Source: Combretum micranthum (taxonomy: Eukaryota > Streptophyta > Magnoliopsida > Myrtales > Combretaceae). From it: DNA of 64,000 nucleotides. The DNA is taken from assembly GCA_024138025.1 (NCBI GenBank), contig JAMXBD010000364.1, positions 620,001 to 684,000 of the forward strand, read 5' to 3'. The notes under the pieces are model-generated. The model was not told the DNA's origin. It was given only the letters and a program-made list of their open reading frames with translations, and made no database searches. Shown in pieces: positions 38,676 through 50,180 of this stretch. Numbering within the stretch: position 1 is the stretch's first letter; every line of letters begins with the position of its first letter. Both the position numbers and the translations under genes were made by a program.

Positions 38676-38862
38676 CCTTATAATAACTTTCAGGACGACT
38701 GAATCTCAACATGATTTTAGACAACACAAGTAATTCAATAACAAATCCAAGAACCCTAATTCTCCAAATTCTCCAAATCCCACAATTCAACAACAACAGA
38801 AATTTCGCAGCACAATCACAACCCCCAAATTTCCAGATCTAACAAGAAAAGTTCAACGATCA

Positions 38863-39630
38863 ATGCTTTTCTCGGAATTGGTGATACTTTGCCATTCATC
38901 ATTTCATCTGCATTGACAAATAAACAAGAACAGCAGTTAATTGAAGTGTTGAAAAAGCACAAAGAAGCAATCGGATGGACCATTGCAACATTAAGGGTAT
39001 TAGCCCTATGATTTGCACTCACAAAATTCTTATGGAAGCTGAGTGTAAACCTACAGTTCAACCACAAAGGAGACTTAACCCAACACTTAAAGATGTTGTC
39101 AAGAAAGAAGTTTGAAGCTACTTGACGCAGGTATTATCTATCCTATCTCGATAGTAAATGGGTTAGTCCAGTTCAGGTAGTACCAAAGAAAGGTGGTATG
39201 ACTGTAGTAAAAAATGAGCACAATGAATTGATTCCTACTCGTACTGTGACTGGGTGGAGAGTTTGTATTGATTACAGGAAATTGAATGATGCCACCCGAA
39301 AGGATCACTTTCCCCTTCCCTTCATTGATCAAATGTTGGAGAAACTTGCAGGGCATGACTATTATTGTTTTCTTGATGGATATTCTGGATACAATCAAAT
39401 TTCCATTGCACCCGATGATCAAGAGAAAACAACATTCACTTGTCCCTATGGCACTTTTGCCTTTAGGAGGATGCCCTTTGGACTTTGCAATGCACCTGCT
39501 ACGTTTCAGAGGTGTATGATGGCTATATTCTCTGATATGCTTGAGAATTTCATTGAAATCTTTATGGATGATTTTTCAGTCTTTGGAAAAGTCATTTGAT
39601 CTTTGTTGGAGAATTTAGCCTGGTTTTACA
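38863..39630 (+). pseudogene. pol: Athila reverse transcriptase, frame-broken
   Basis: Reading resumes as FLGIGDTLPFIISSALT and continues through IGWTIA (near 38980), the RT entry block KPTVQPQRRLNPTLKDVVKK, then WRVCIDYRKLNDATRKDHFP, LDGYSGYNQI, TTFTCPYGTFAFRRMPFGLC and the catalytic box FMDDFSVFG (near 39570). The YxDD position reads F-M-D-D, as is usual for Athila. Frames break near 38995, 39105, 39148 and 39590, each fitting loss or gain of one or two bases, several at TT or GG runs. RT copies the element's RNA in virus-like particles. All catalytic residues are still encoded across the fragments. Confidence 0.9.
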
Positions 39631-40370
39631 AAGATGCAAAGATACCAATCTGATCTTGAATTGGGAAAAATGCCACTTCATGGTAAGAGAAGGGATAGTA
39701 TAGGTCACAAAATCTCTGCGAGAGGAATTGAAGTGGATAAAGCCAAAGTGGAGATCATTGAGAAGTTACCACCCACGACTGTTAAAGGAGTCAGAAGTTT
39801 TCTTGGACATGCTGGCTTCTATAGACGATTTATCAAGGACTTCTCCAAGATTTCCAAACCTCTTTGCAACCTTCTGGAAAAAGATGCGGTGTTCAATTTT
39901 GATGACAAATGTTTGCAGGCATTCAATTCATTAAAGGAAAAGCTCATCTCTACACCAGTAATCATTGCGCCAGACTGGGAGCTTCCTTTTGAACTCATGT
40001 GTGATGCCAGCGACTTTGCGGTTGGAGAGGTACTTGGTCAGAGACGAGGTAAGATATTTCATGTTATATACTATGCAAGTAGAACACTAAATGAGGCCCA
40101 AAGAAATTATGCACTACTGAGAAAGAGCTTTTAGCTGTTATCTTTGCATGTGATAAATTTAGGCCTTATCTGATAGGTTCTAAAGTGTAGTATACACTGA
40201 CCATGTAGCTCTCAAGTACTTGTTTGCTAAAGCTGATGCAAAACCTAGGTTGATTAGATGGGTATTACTACTGCAAGAATTTGATCTTGAAATTAAAGAT
40301 AAAAAGGGAACTGAGAATGTAATTGCTGATCATTTGTCTAGACTTGAATCTGATAGTTTAGACATTCCCA
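39631..40370 (+). pseudogene. pol: Athila RT thumb/connection and RNase H, frame-broken
   Basis: The RT C-terminal part is clear: GHKISARGIEVDKAKVEIIE and FLGHAGFYRRFIKDFSKISK. RNase H follows: FELMCDASDFAVG with the first catalytic aspartate near 40005, YYASRTLNEAQRNYA, an ELLAV block with the glutamate near 40125 in a shifted frame, [13 protein letters not shown] near 40190-40230, and [11 protein letters not shown] near 40318. RNase H removes the RNA strand during cDNA synthesis. The frame breaks near 39640-39690, 40110 and 40185. Confidence 0.88.
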
Positions 40371-41694
40371 TTAATGAAAAGTTCCCTGATGAACAATTGC
40401 ATGCAGTAGAAATCCTAGATTTGCCATGGTATGCTGATTATGTGAATTATTTGGTGAGTAAGATTATCCCATATGGTTTGTCTTATCCTCAAAAGAAAAA
40501 GTTTTTGCATGATGTAAAACAATATTTTTGGGATGAACCATATCTGTTTAGAAAATGTGCTGACCAAATAATTAGAAGATGTGTACCTGAATCTGATCAG
40601 CTGAGCATCTTAGAACACTGTCATTCAAGAGAAGCAGGGGACACTTTGGTGTTCAAAGGACTGCAGCTAAAGTGTTATCATCTGGTTTTATTGGCCTAAC
40701 TTATTTCGTGACTGCAGGAACTTCATTATGTCATGTGCTCAATGTCAAAAGACAGGTAACATTTCTAAACGGCATGAATTACCACAAACAATATTCTGGT
40801 AATTGAGCTTTTTGATGTTTGGGGGATTGACTTTATGGGTCCTTTTCCCTCATCTTTTTCAAATAAATATATACTTGTGGCAGTTGATTACGTTTCAAAA
40901 TGGGTTGAAGCTGTTGCTTTACAAACAAACGATGCCCGAGTAGTTTTAAAATTTTTGAAAAAGAATATTTTTACCAGATTTGGGTGCCCAAGCTATAATT
41001 AGTGATGGGGGTCTCATTTTTGTAACAAGCAATTTGAAAAACTTTTAGCAAAATATGGTGTTACACATAAAGTGGCTACCCCCTATCATCCACAAACTAG
41101 TGGGCAAGTTGAAGTTTCCAATAGGAGATAAAAAGGATTTTGGAAAAAACTGTTAATGCATCAAGAAAAGATTGGTCTTCAAAATTAGATGATGCATTAT
41201 GGGCTTAGGACTGCTTTTAAAACCCCTATTGGAATGTCCCCATATATGCTTGTTTGTGGTAAATCATGTCATCTTTTTATAGAACTTGAGCACAAGGCAT
41301 ATTGGGCCATAAAATTTCTTAACTTTGATGAAAAAGTTGCAGGTAAAAATAGATTGCTTCAATTAAATCAGCTGGAAGAATGGAGGAATGAGGCATTTGA
41401 AAGTGCTCGTATCTATAAGGAACGAGCAAAGAAATGGCATGATAGAAACATCATCAAACAAGAATTTTTGCCTGGACAAAAAGTTTTACTTTACAATTCT
41501 CGTTTGAAGTTGTTTCCTGGAAAATTACGGTCAAGATGGTCGGACCGTTTGAGATTACAAAGTTTTTCCATATGGCACGGTGGAATTAAAACTAAGGATG
41601 ATCGGACTTTTAAAGTGAATGGGCAACTGCTCAAACATTATTTTGAGGGGAAAATCTTGACAGTACTACTTGTCATGAATCTCAAAGAACCATA
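40371..41694 (+). pseudogene. pol: Athila integrase, frame-broken
   Basis: Integrase inserts the cDNA into the genome. The zinc-binding HHCC module is present ([12 protein letters not shown] near 40605, CAQCQK near 40737). The catalytic core triad D-D-E is readable across frames: GIDFMGPF near 40828, ISDGG near 41002, and GQVEVSNR near 41105. The C-terminal part is one open ORF (41189-41695) with [20 protein letters not shown] and the GPY/F-like area [20 protein letters not shown]. Breaks near 40640, 40800, 40990 and 41130 include an in-frame TAA at 41130. The C-terminus ends [20 protein letters not shown], and the element has no chromodomain, as expected for Athila. Confidence 0.88.
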
Positions 41695-41852
41695 ATCAGA
41701 TCAGGAAAGTCGGGCTAAGTGACTTTAAACTAAGTGCTTCTTGGGAGGCAACCCATGTCAAATTTCAGAATAGTTTTATTTGTTTTGTTTTTACTAACTT
41801 AGTTATTAGTGTGGCAGGTGATATTTAAAAAAAAAAAATTGAAAACACTAAA

Positions 41853-42290
41853 GGCCGGCTCAAGGCTACCAGCTTTGAGCAAGCTTTGAAAAAACAAGGA
41901 AAGACGGTTCAACACCGCCAGCTTTAGGTCGGCGTAAATGTCAGTACAGGAGTAGATGAGCACCGCAAAAGAAGCCGGCAATGGGAAGGTGTAGGCCGCC
42001 GGCTTATATGCCAGTGTTTGAGCACAACATTTACATCGGTAGGGGAAGGTGAACGCCGCCGGCTTAGTGCCAGCGTATGTTCAAGATTTCTTGGTTTCTG
42101 AAAATTCCTGATCAAAGCAGGCACCTGGAGATATAAGCCGCCCGCTTTTAGCCGGCGTATGCGTTTAAGACGACAGTGTAAATGGCTAAGCGGCCAGCCT
42201 GATGCTCTCGGTATGAAATTTTTTTGGTTACACTAGCTGTAAACCACCGGCGTACACTATAGAAATGCCGGCGTACAATCTGCAGATTGC
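41853..42290 (+). repeat. GC-rich GCCGGC motif cluster between integrase and the third ORF
   Basis: In otherwise AT-rich DNA there are about ten units built on GCCGGC, often as GCCGCCGGCTTA or GCCGGCGTA, in irregular spacing. The same motif vocabulary fills U3 of both LTRs (about 31990-32515 and 45970-46500). A CT-rich leader follows directly (42305-42365). This could be a second U3-like control region that drives the third ORF; that is inference. Confidence 0.7.
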
Positions 42291-43099
42291 TTTTTAACAG
42301 GTACGATCTCTCTCTCTCTTTCTCATTCTCTCATAATCACCTTCTCACACTCAGTCTCTCGCTCTCACTCAACAATCCCACATCTCATTGCGTTGAATCC
42401 AGCTTCCTAAGTAAGTAAATCCAACTGATCTTTGCTCTTAATCCTTTATTCAAATCCATTACATTACATTGTTTTTATATAATCTATCAATATGGGTTTG
42501 AATTACTGTCATTGATATAGATTTCAGTTTTTGATGGAGTAGATAGCTTGGATGATTTTGATACTTTGTTGAAAGTAGATTCATGTTAGTATCTGTTTAA
42601 TTCCAAGTTGTGCTGTATTGATCTATGATTGCTGCTCATTGGAAAATTAGGGTTCTTGATTATGAAATTTGAAATTGGGGTTTGGTGAAATTGAAGTTGT
42701 GGCTGCTGAATTTGAAAATTCTCATACTAGTTAGTAACTCCAATTCTTGCATTGTGCTCAAATTTGCTCGAATTGAACTTGGAATTTGAATTGTGCTCTT
42801 TTGATGAAAATTTCAGTATAAAAGTGATTTTGGGACTTTTAAGAAAAATTTTTGAAAATCATTTTTGTTTCAAAAATTTGAAATTCCAACGTTCAATTCT
42901 AAGCTGGCCGACCTAAGCTGCCAGCTTTGATTGTATTGTGCAAGTGTAAATGATCCATGCAATTCAATGATTTCTTAGCTTCACTTAATTATATGCCTAT
43001 GATCTCCAAATTGTTTTAACTCATGTTTTAGGCATAAATTAGAATTTCATTGAAATTGTGCATTCCTCGTTTCTAATTAAGATCAATTTATTTGCAGGA

Positions 43100-44366
43100 A
43101 TGGCTCCAAGGCAAAAACGACCAAGGACGACTGACGCCTCTACATCTGGTTCACAGAACCGAGATCTGCTGTCTAGTCAGCAGTACCAAGATAAAAGAGG
43201 CTCGTGAAAATGGACTTCTTAAATACAGTATTAGACTGGTGCCTACTGGATGAGTTTGGGATCATTGACCAGATCAGAGAAATTGTCCAGGATCCAGCTT
43301 GGATCCGGCTATTTGATTTTCGGGAGCCTGCATACAAGAACTTGACGATTGAGTTCTTGTCCACTAAAGAACATCCCAGAGAGAGGAGTCCACTTTTCAA
43401 TTTCAAGCATTTGGGCAGTTTAGGGAGGTCAAATTAAAGCAGATGGGCCACATACTGGGACTGTATGATAATGAGGGAGAAAATAGGAATTTGTCAAACA
43501 GTTGGCCAGATCACATGACCCAGGAGGCATACTGGTTCCAGTTAGTTGCTCCTGAGAGAGCGAATGAGCCTTTTGTCCCCTCCAAATCACTGGCCACGTC
43601 TTTTTGTACTGTTGAGCACCAGCTGCTCCACTACATTCTTGCACACACTCTGAGTTGCAATAAGACTAGTCACAGCAAGGTGACTACGTTTGACATATTC
43701 TACTTGTTTAGCCTTATCAGAGGCTACCGGATTGATTTAGGGGTGGAGATAGCGAACTTTATATACCGGCAGGTAGATGATACTAGGACTCGAGTCCTGT
43801 GTTGTGGAGGCTATATCACTAGATTACTGAAGGGGATGGACATTTTTTAGCCTCCACAGGATGATGAGGTATTTGAGTGCAAGAAGATCACATCTACACC
43901 ATTCCGAGGCTGGGGATTGCTGAAAAACCCCAGAGGAGCACAGCCACCGGTTTTGGAGGAGGTCGAGCTCCAGGATATCTTTCCTGGAGATGCTCCATTT
44001 GAGATTCCATCCACATCTGCTCCTCCTCCACCTGCAGGCACTTCAGCAGCATATGGTATGGACCAGCTTAGGCTGGATGTTGAGGAGTTGAAGCGCCAAA
44101 GCCAGGAGCTCAAGGATAGTCAAGAGAAGGAAAGGAAGAAAAATAAGAAGTTTCGGAAGACTATCTTTGAGGCGTTGAAGACGGCCATCTGCTGCATGAG
44201 CCCAGAGACAGGGGCTGGCATGACATACGAGACATCATCTGAGTCTAGGCACAGTTCACATCCTACAGATAGACTCAGTTCAGAGCACACCCGCACAGCC
44301 AGCCAGGAGGCACTGAGAGACACACTCCTGAGCACAGCAGTAGACAGAGTAGGGCCAGAGAGCTAG
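43100..44366 (+). pseudogene. Athila third ORF (ATHILA ORF-1-like / env-position protein), frame-broken
   Basis: The reading opens at ATG 43100 after a TTTATTTGCAG acceptor-like sequence. It shifts near 43200 and 43420, then stays in one frame from about 43420 to 44366, broken only by TAG at 43848-43850. It has PAYKNLTIEFLST and LKQMGHILGLYDNEG, which resemble the PAYxxLTxEFLST and LGxY signatures of the ATHILA ORF-1 family, and VTTFDIFYLFSLIRGYRIDL in the middle. The C-terminal third has a proline-rich hinge, a probable coiled coil (LDVEELKRQSQELKDSQEKE) and a serine/threonine-rich tail. There is no obvious signal peptide or transmembrane span, so nothing in the sequence supports an envelope role. 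A GTAAGT donor near 42411 suggests a spliced message. Confidence 0.7.
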
Positions 44367-44655
44367 AGATCCTGCTAGCTCTCAATTTGATCTTTATTGT
44401 TTTTATTTTTATCTTGGCCTGTATATTTATTGAGTACCCAAGTTTTTGTGGGTGAACTCCTTTATTATTTTTTGCTTTTATTTTTTTGTTTTTTTTTCTT
44501 TTGTAGTGATTACAGGAAAGCAGCAAAGCAAATTCTCTTGCAATGCAAATTTTGATGACTATGAAACGACTGACTTCAGGGAAGTATCCAATTCATTTCT
44601 TATTCCTTTCCTATGATTTAATTTGTTGCAAAACAGTGAGGACACTGTTTGGTTG

Positions 44656-44671
44656 AAGTGTGGGGGAAGGG
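44656..44671 (+). other. Second polypurine-tract-like motif, internal
   Basis: AAGTGTGGGGGAAGGG shares 13 bases with the true polypurine tract at 45806 and also follows a GAGGACA word. It lies 1.15 kb upstream of the LTR. Confidence 0.5.
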
Positions 44672-44679
44672 ATAAAATT

Positions 44680-45805
44680 GCAGAAAGTGTTGAATTGAAG
44701 TGATAAATATGATCTGTTGTCTGCTGTTATTTATATTTGAAAATACCCACCTTGTATTTTTGGTTTGAAAGCAAATTATGAGGAAATTCTGCCAAAATTT
44801 TTTCAAAAATCTCTTGAAATTGGAGATAGTACAAAGTAAAGACTGAAAGCAATGAAATTGACTTGTAAAAGTATCTTACTCACCTGCTGTTGTGATTGGT
44901 TTACTAAGTTAAAATTAAGTTGTAAAATCCTTAAGAAACAAGTTTACTTTATTTTTAACTTTGGAATTGGAAATTTAAGAGCTGGTCGAGTCCTTTTGTG
45001 AAAAATAAACAGGTCTACTTCTAGGAAATTTTAGTTTGTATATATTCTTTGAATTTTAACACTTAGTGAAAGAGGTAGAAGAAACTTTTAAACTTAGTGA
45101 TCCTTCATAAAAATAAGTCTTTGATATTGTTATTGCATTCAAAAAGAAAGAAACAAGCATAGCCACTACTCCTCTGACTTGAAATTTTGAGTTATGAGTA
45201 TCTGAACTTGAATGTTAAAGTGAGGAAGAGTTCTTAGGGGTATTTTGAAACCTGGTCACTTAGGTGATGAGCCTGGGATGTGCCGACTCAATGAACTCAC
45301 TGTAACGAGAAGGGAAGAATGGCAAAAGTTCAATTCTTGAGCTTTGAAAAGCAAAAAGATGGAGGCAAAAACCTCCCAAAAAGAAAATAAATGCTTGAAA
45401 AAGAAAAAGAAAAATGAATGCAAATATGCAAATAAAGGAGAGACTTATAATAAAGAAGGAGAAATTCTAAGGAAAAAGTAGATACCACATGCTTTCATTT
45501 TGTGTTACTTAGAATATATATAACTAGAAATCCAATGAAGTTTAAATGAGTATTTTTCCTTAGTGGATTGAGTATTTGCTTTTGAATAGAAGGTTCTTTT
45601 GTTAAAAGTTGAGATTAAAACTTGTTTTGTTTGGATTAACTCCTAAATTTTGATTATAGTACTCTAATTACAAGAAATTGGTATGGTTAGAGCAATAGAT
45701 ACAAGAAAAACAAGTTAAAGAAATTGTGATTAAATTGGGAAAATTGTACTATCTATAAGAGATTTCATTTTGTTCTTCATTTTGCTTGAGGACAAGCAAA
45801 AGTTC
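44680..45805. other. Non-coding AT-rich stretch before the Athila polypurine tract
   Basis: No open frame of note. A-rich stretches occur at 45130-45160 and 45350-45480. Long untranslated stretches before the 3' LTR are common in Athila elements. Confidence 0.6.
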
Positions 45806-45819
45806 AAGTGTGGGGGAAT
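45806..45819 (+). other. Athila polypurine tract
   Basis: AAGTGTGGGGGAAT directly precedes the 3' LTR start at 45820. It would prime plus-strand DNA synthesis. Confidence 0.8.
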
Positions 45820-47584
45820 TGATAAGATCATATTTTATACAACTTGTTGATATTCATAAGAGCTAGAATGGATATTTGTTTTGATTAAAATTCATGTTTC
45901 AGGACTAATTTGGACAAAGAAATCAAAACAAGAGACTTTGAATCAAAAATGGGAAAAATTGAAGTAAAGGCCGGCATTTCAACATTCAAAGCCGCCGGCG
46001 TTCAGAGCTTACACCCAAGGCCGCTACCAGCACTGCCAGCTTTGCAAGATATTCACCCAACAACACTGTAAGCCGCCTCAAAGCTGCCGGCGTAGAAGAT
46101 GAAGAAGCCAGCGTACTTGAAGGCCGGCAGCTCAGAATTGGAAAGTCACCAGCTTTGAAGGAGTTACAATATACGCCGGCTCCTAAGCCGCGGCGTTGGG
46201 GCAGTGTAGGTCAAAGAATGAAGAGACATGAAGATCAAATGCTTGGAGGAAATTGAAGCGACAAATCTGTTGGAATGTCTGCCGGTATGAAAGCCGCCGG
46301 CTTTGGACGGCGTTCGTTATAAATTGGTGCAACGCTTCATTTCTGATCACATACGCCGGCTAGATCTACATCTAAGCCGCCGGCGTAGAAGCGGCCTACA
46401 TGTGTAACCAAGTTGAAGCTCAGTGCACTGCCTGCGCAAAGGAGAAAATGATGATACGCCGCCTGTAAGCCGCCGGCGTAGGATCCATAACTGCCGGCTT
46501 TGAATGAAACTGCCATTTTTCTTTAATGATTTGTTACGAAATTTTTCCTATAAAGGGGTCTTCTCCTCACTTTCTGAATCATCCCAAGTAGCTCTGAAAT
46601 ACACTACAATACATAGATTAGAATTAGCATTTCATAGAGATTTTTGAAGAGATATTGAAGTTTTTCAAGAATTTGCAAGTGAAGCTTTGATATTTTGAAT
46701 TGGTGATATCTGATCTTTTCCTTTTATGCAATTCATATATCTGAATATTCTGATCATAATGAAATCATTTGCAATTTCTTATCTGATTTTTGAATCATCA
46801 TCCATGAGTAGCTAAATCCTTTTTGTGGGAAGTTGATGAAGCTTTAAACATGCTAAAATGATCTTTGAAACCATGTTATAAGATAGTTAGAATCATGAAT
46901 ATTCATATTGAGTTCTGATTATTCATCATATCTTTGGTGTATAAGAATTCTGATAACTCGGAAGGGAAATTAGGGTTCATATGAATTCATAAATTGAGAT
47001 TAAATTACAATTGCGGAAGCGGCGGAGTTTAATCTAATTTAGAAATTGTCCATGAATATTAGTGCAATTTTTTATATTGATTTCTCACTAAGGAATTAGG
47101 GGATGTTAATATAAAGTATTAGTCAATTATAGAATCGAAAGATTTATAATTGTAATTTTGATTCCACGAATAATTTATTTAGCGGAAGCTATTGAATTGT
47201 TTTTGTGGTTTAAAAGGTTTTTAACTTTGTTTTTAAAACTTTACAATTTCTTATGAATATCCATGAATCTAATTATCATTATAACATGATTCAAGTTGAT
47301 TGGCAATAGTTTAAAGTGGATTCTGCTCCTTCCCACATTTTTCTGACATATCACTCTCTTCAAAAGCTCACTGCATTCATAGTAGATACTTAATCAGATA
47401 ATTTAGTTTAATCTTAATCATTCTAAAAGATCAATTGCCTAGATATTAGTATTAGTTGATAATTGTCTAGTAGTTAATAGATCTCTGTGGGATCGACACT
47501 TGACTCATGCTATATTACAAGATAAGGCCCAGTACGCTTGCTGGATAAGATGCTTTAAAAATTCAATACTAATTTAGCACATCA
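45820..47584 (+). repeat. Athila 3' LTR
   Basis: This direct repeat of 31820-33591 has the same TGATAAGATCATATT start and AGCACATCA end. The two differ by scattered substitutions and many one-base indels, several in homopolymers. It keeps more intact GCCGGC motifs than the 5' LTR. Its TATA region reads TATAAAGGGG near 46551. Confidence 0.93.
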
Positions 47585-47962
47585 ACACTCCTCCTCGGGA
47601 TCACCTAATTAAGAAGAATATCCATAATGAGTATTTCTTGTTGATTCTATTGTACTTATCAAAACTATGTTGTAGGATAGTCAAAATTCGTATAGAAGAC
47701 AATTCCAGCTTAAAACGGCCATAACTTGGTCAGTTTAACTCGGAATTGCGAATATAATATACCGTTTTCTACCTATTCGAAACTATCTACCCATATCTAT
47801 AACTATTTTCATCAAACTAAGTCATTTAAGCTTTGAAACAGTGGCGATCAGATTCACCACGAATTTTGCGAAACTTAATTTTGTAAACTTTTCTTCATCT
47901 TACAAATAATTGTATCAAAGATATAGATACTATAATGGTTGGAAAGATCTTTAAAATGTATA

Positions 47963-47984
47963 ATATATATATATATATATATAT
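47963..47984. repeat. (AT)n microsatellite in copy F
   Basis: A run of about 11 AT units inside the right part of LTR copy F. Confidence 0.9.
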
Positions 47985-50180
47985 TGACTCATATCAAATG
48001 CATGAATATAATGAAGTTGTCTCAACCATAAATTTTTTAAAAAGCAAAGTCTTCTAAAAATTTGGAAAAACAAAACTTTTGAAAATTTCTACTTAGCTTG
48101 TTAGAAAATTTCTTAAGTTATTTTAAATGAGTATTTTCTCTTCTTAATTCCATTTCCTTAGTCTTTTAAATTTCAAAAGAATGATTTTTGCTTTTCTAAG
48201 TTTCTTATAGCTTAATTTCTAGGGATTGGGAGGGTAGCTTTTTAAATACCTTTTGAAAGTAGTTAAAATCCATTAAACTTTATGTTTTCTTATCATTTCC
48301 TAAAGTTTATTTCAAAGAAATGATTTTCTAAGTTGTTCATTAATTTTGTTCCCTAATATCATTCTATTCTTATGAAAGAAATTTTCTTGGTGTTTTGTCA
48401 AACTAGTCTATTCCTTTATATTCCAAAGTATTGGTGGAAAATGAAGTTTAGTAAAACTTTTGTTAAACAAGAATTTTAAATTTTAAGGAATACTTTGCAT
48501 TTTATGACTTTGTAAAGTGTATGTATGTATTGGTAAAAAATTCTTATTTTCTTTGGTTACTAAAATTTATGGTGAACTCCTCTAGATTTTTAGAAAAGAT
48601 TTGTTAAGATAGATTCCTAGGTTTTTATGAAAAATCATTTCTTTCATGACAACATTTATTTTGGAAAAGAACTTCTATTTAAGAAAACCTTTCCTTTTTT
48701 ATCTTGTTGAGATAAAAATTAATATGTTCATGCATGATCATGAATATGGAATCACGAAATTATGAAAACATAAGAAAGACATAATAAGTAATAAAATAAG
48801 CAAGTTAATATAAATGTCAAGTATTGGGAACTTTAGCTTCATCAAGGTATCCCGTGACTAAGAATATACTAGTCCTAAAAGAAATAAAGAAAAGAAAGAA
48901 AAGATTGTTTTGACTTGATGAGGATAAGACTAAGACTAGAGACTAGTCTTAAAATAACATGAAATAAGTAAATAAATTGCATAACTTGGAAGTAAATAAA
49001 TAACAATGAGCTTATATGCTCTAAAGATTATATATAAGTACTAATTATATTAGTTAATATATATAAGAGGTTAATATAATATCAACAATAATATGTGCAA
49101 AATATAATAACAATATAAAAATTAGAGAAATAAATTTTCATGAACAAGAACAATACATGAACATAGTGTAGCTTCATAACAACAAGTTTAGGAAACTCAT
49201 ACCATGGTCATAAAGTTACATGACATGGTAGAAACAAGTGTGGAAGGAAGAATTTATCTAAAGAGGATTTTGGAGTAATATGTGTGTCTGAGTTTTGTGT
49301 ATGTAGAGGGCGTTTGAGATTATTTTGGGAGAGTTTTGTGTATGTAGAGGGGGTTTGAGAGAGTTTTGAGGTGAAAATTTTAAAGAGTTTTGGTAGCGAA
49401 TTTGTGGATAGTAATTGTGTGAATGAAATGAAAGAGAATGGGGGTATTTATAGGAAAATAAGGAGTAAATTCTAAGTGATTTAATTAAAAAAATTGAAAA
49501 AAAAATACAAGAGAGAGAGGGGGGGGGGTGTTTGCGGTTGGGTGGGGTGTCGGCCTTGGGTAGAAGAAAGTGGAGAGATGATATTTTTTTGTATTTTTTT
49601 GTATTAAAAGTAATAATATGTAAGGTAGATGTGATATAAATTTATGAGAAAGATAAAAAGTAAAGATAATAGGTATATAAAGTGTAAGGTAGGTGTTAAA
49701 AAAGTAGAGATAAATGAATAGTATAGAATAGTAATAAATAATGTAATGTAAAGTAGATGTGACTAGTAAAATACCGATAGTAAGAAAATACATATATAAT
49801 TGCGATGTTTATTATTTTTAGTTACCGAAAAATTACAAAACTGATATTTTTGAAATCCTTGTATTAAATCGGTCCTAATGGTATCATCAAAATATTTTTA
49901 CTATTCCAAGCTTCAAGACACGCTTTTCGAGTCTAATCCCGTTTAGGTTGGAAGGACACTCGAAATTTGCGAATATGATATTTTTACGTTTTCTCATATT
50001 ATTATGAACTATTATCACTAATTATTTCAACTTCGTTTCCTGAGGCTAAAGAATATGAGAATGCCGGATCTAAATTCTAGGGTTTGTACTAGTCTTTTGT
50101 TGACCTTTAGGGTTTCTGGTTGACTTTTAATTCTAAGATTAAATTTAAAATTCATCAAAATTTCTGGGGTTTACAATGAT

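Larger units (their letters stand above)
36087..38862 (-). mobile_element. Ty3/gypsy-derived non-autonomous insertion in Athila pol, TSD ATGCT
   Basis: ATGCT lies at 36082-36086 and again at 38863-38867, and removing the insert plus one copy restores the Athila pol frame without a gap, so both borders are exact. The ends read TGATGCG and AACGATCA. On the minus strand there is an LTR-like left piece (36087 to about 36601) with a TATATATT box, a polypurine tract beside it (about 36602-36619), a pol C-terminal tail, a protease-like ORF, and a tRNA-Met-type primer site (37962-37973). RT, RNase H and integrase are missing. The right-hand piece (37976-38862) does not visibly match the left LTR, so the insert looks chimeric or rearranged. 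It probably moved with proteins supplied by another element. Confidence 0.75.
31820..47584 (+). mobile_element. Full-length Athila-type Ty3/gypsy LTR retrotransposon, TSD ACACT
   Basis: The element spans 15,765 bp with TG...CA ends. ACACT is duplicated at 31815-31819 and 47585-47589. It has two near-identical LTRs (31820-33591, 45820-47584), a tRNA-Asp-type primer binding site 7 bases after the 5' LTR, a polypurine tract directly before the 3' LTR, and gag-protease-RT-RNase H-integrase in the Ty3/gypsy order. A third ORF follows integrase. The RT block KDHFPLPFIDQMLEKLAGHD and the tRNA-Asp primer are typical of the Athila lineage. Every coding section carries frame breaks and a 2.78-kb insertion splits pol, so it cannot make its own proteins as it stands. 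The close match of the LTRs indicates a fairly recent insertion. Confidence 0.93.
30641..50175 (+). mobile_element. Solo LTR copy F, interrupted by the Athila element, TSD ATGAT
   Basis: It starts TGTCACACCCCCAAGGGTAC and ends TCTGGGGTTTACA. ATGAT flanks it at 30636-30640 and 50176-50180. The Athila element occupies 31820-47584; without it and its 5-bp duplication F is about 3765 bp. The join is seamless: sequence right of the Athila (CTCCTCCTCGGGATCACC) matches the equivalent point in copy C near 20380. The hairpin region near 48910-48955, the TATA-like box near 49440 and the U5 tail all lie to the right of the Athila. No coding domain belongs to F itself. Confidence 0.85.

Noticed and set aside
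43847..44335. Reverse ORFs opposite the Athila third ORF
   Set aside because: Shadows of the forward reading frame, which has the recognised motifs.
43100..44366. Calling the Athila third ORF an envelope gene
   Set aside because: No signal peptide, transmembrane span or glycoprotein-like cysteine pattern is visible; the motifs fit the ATHILA ORF-1 family instead.
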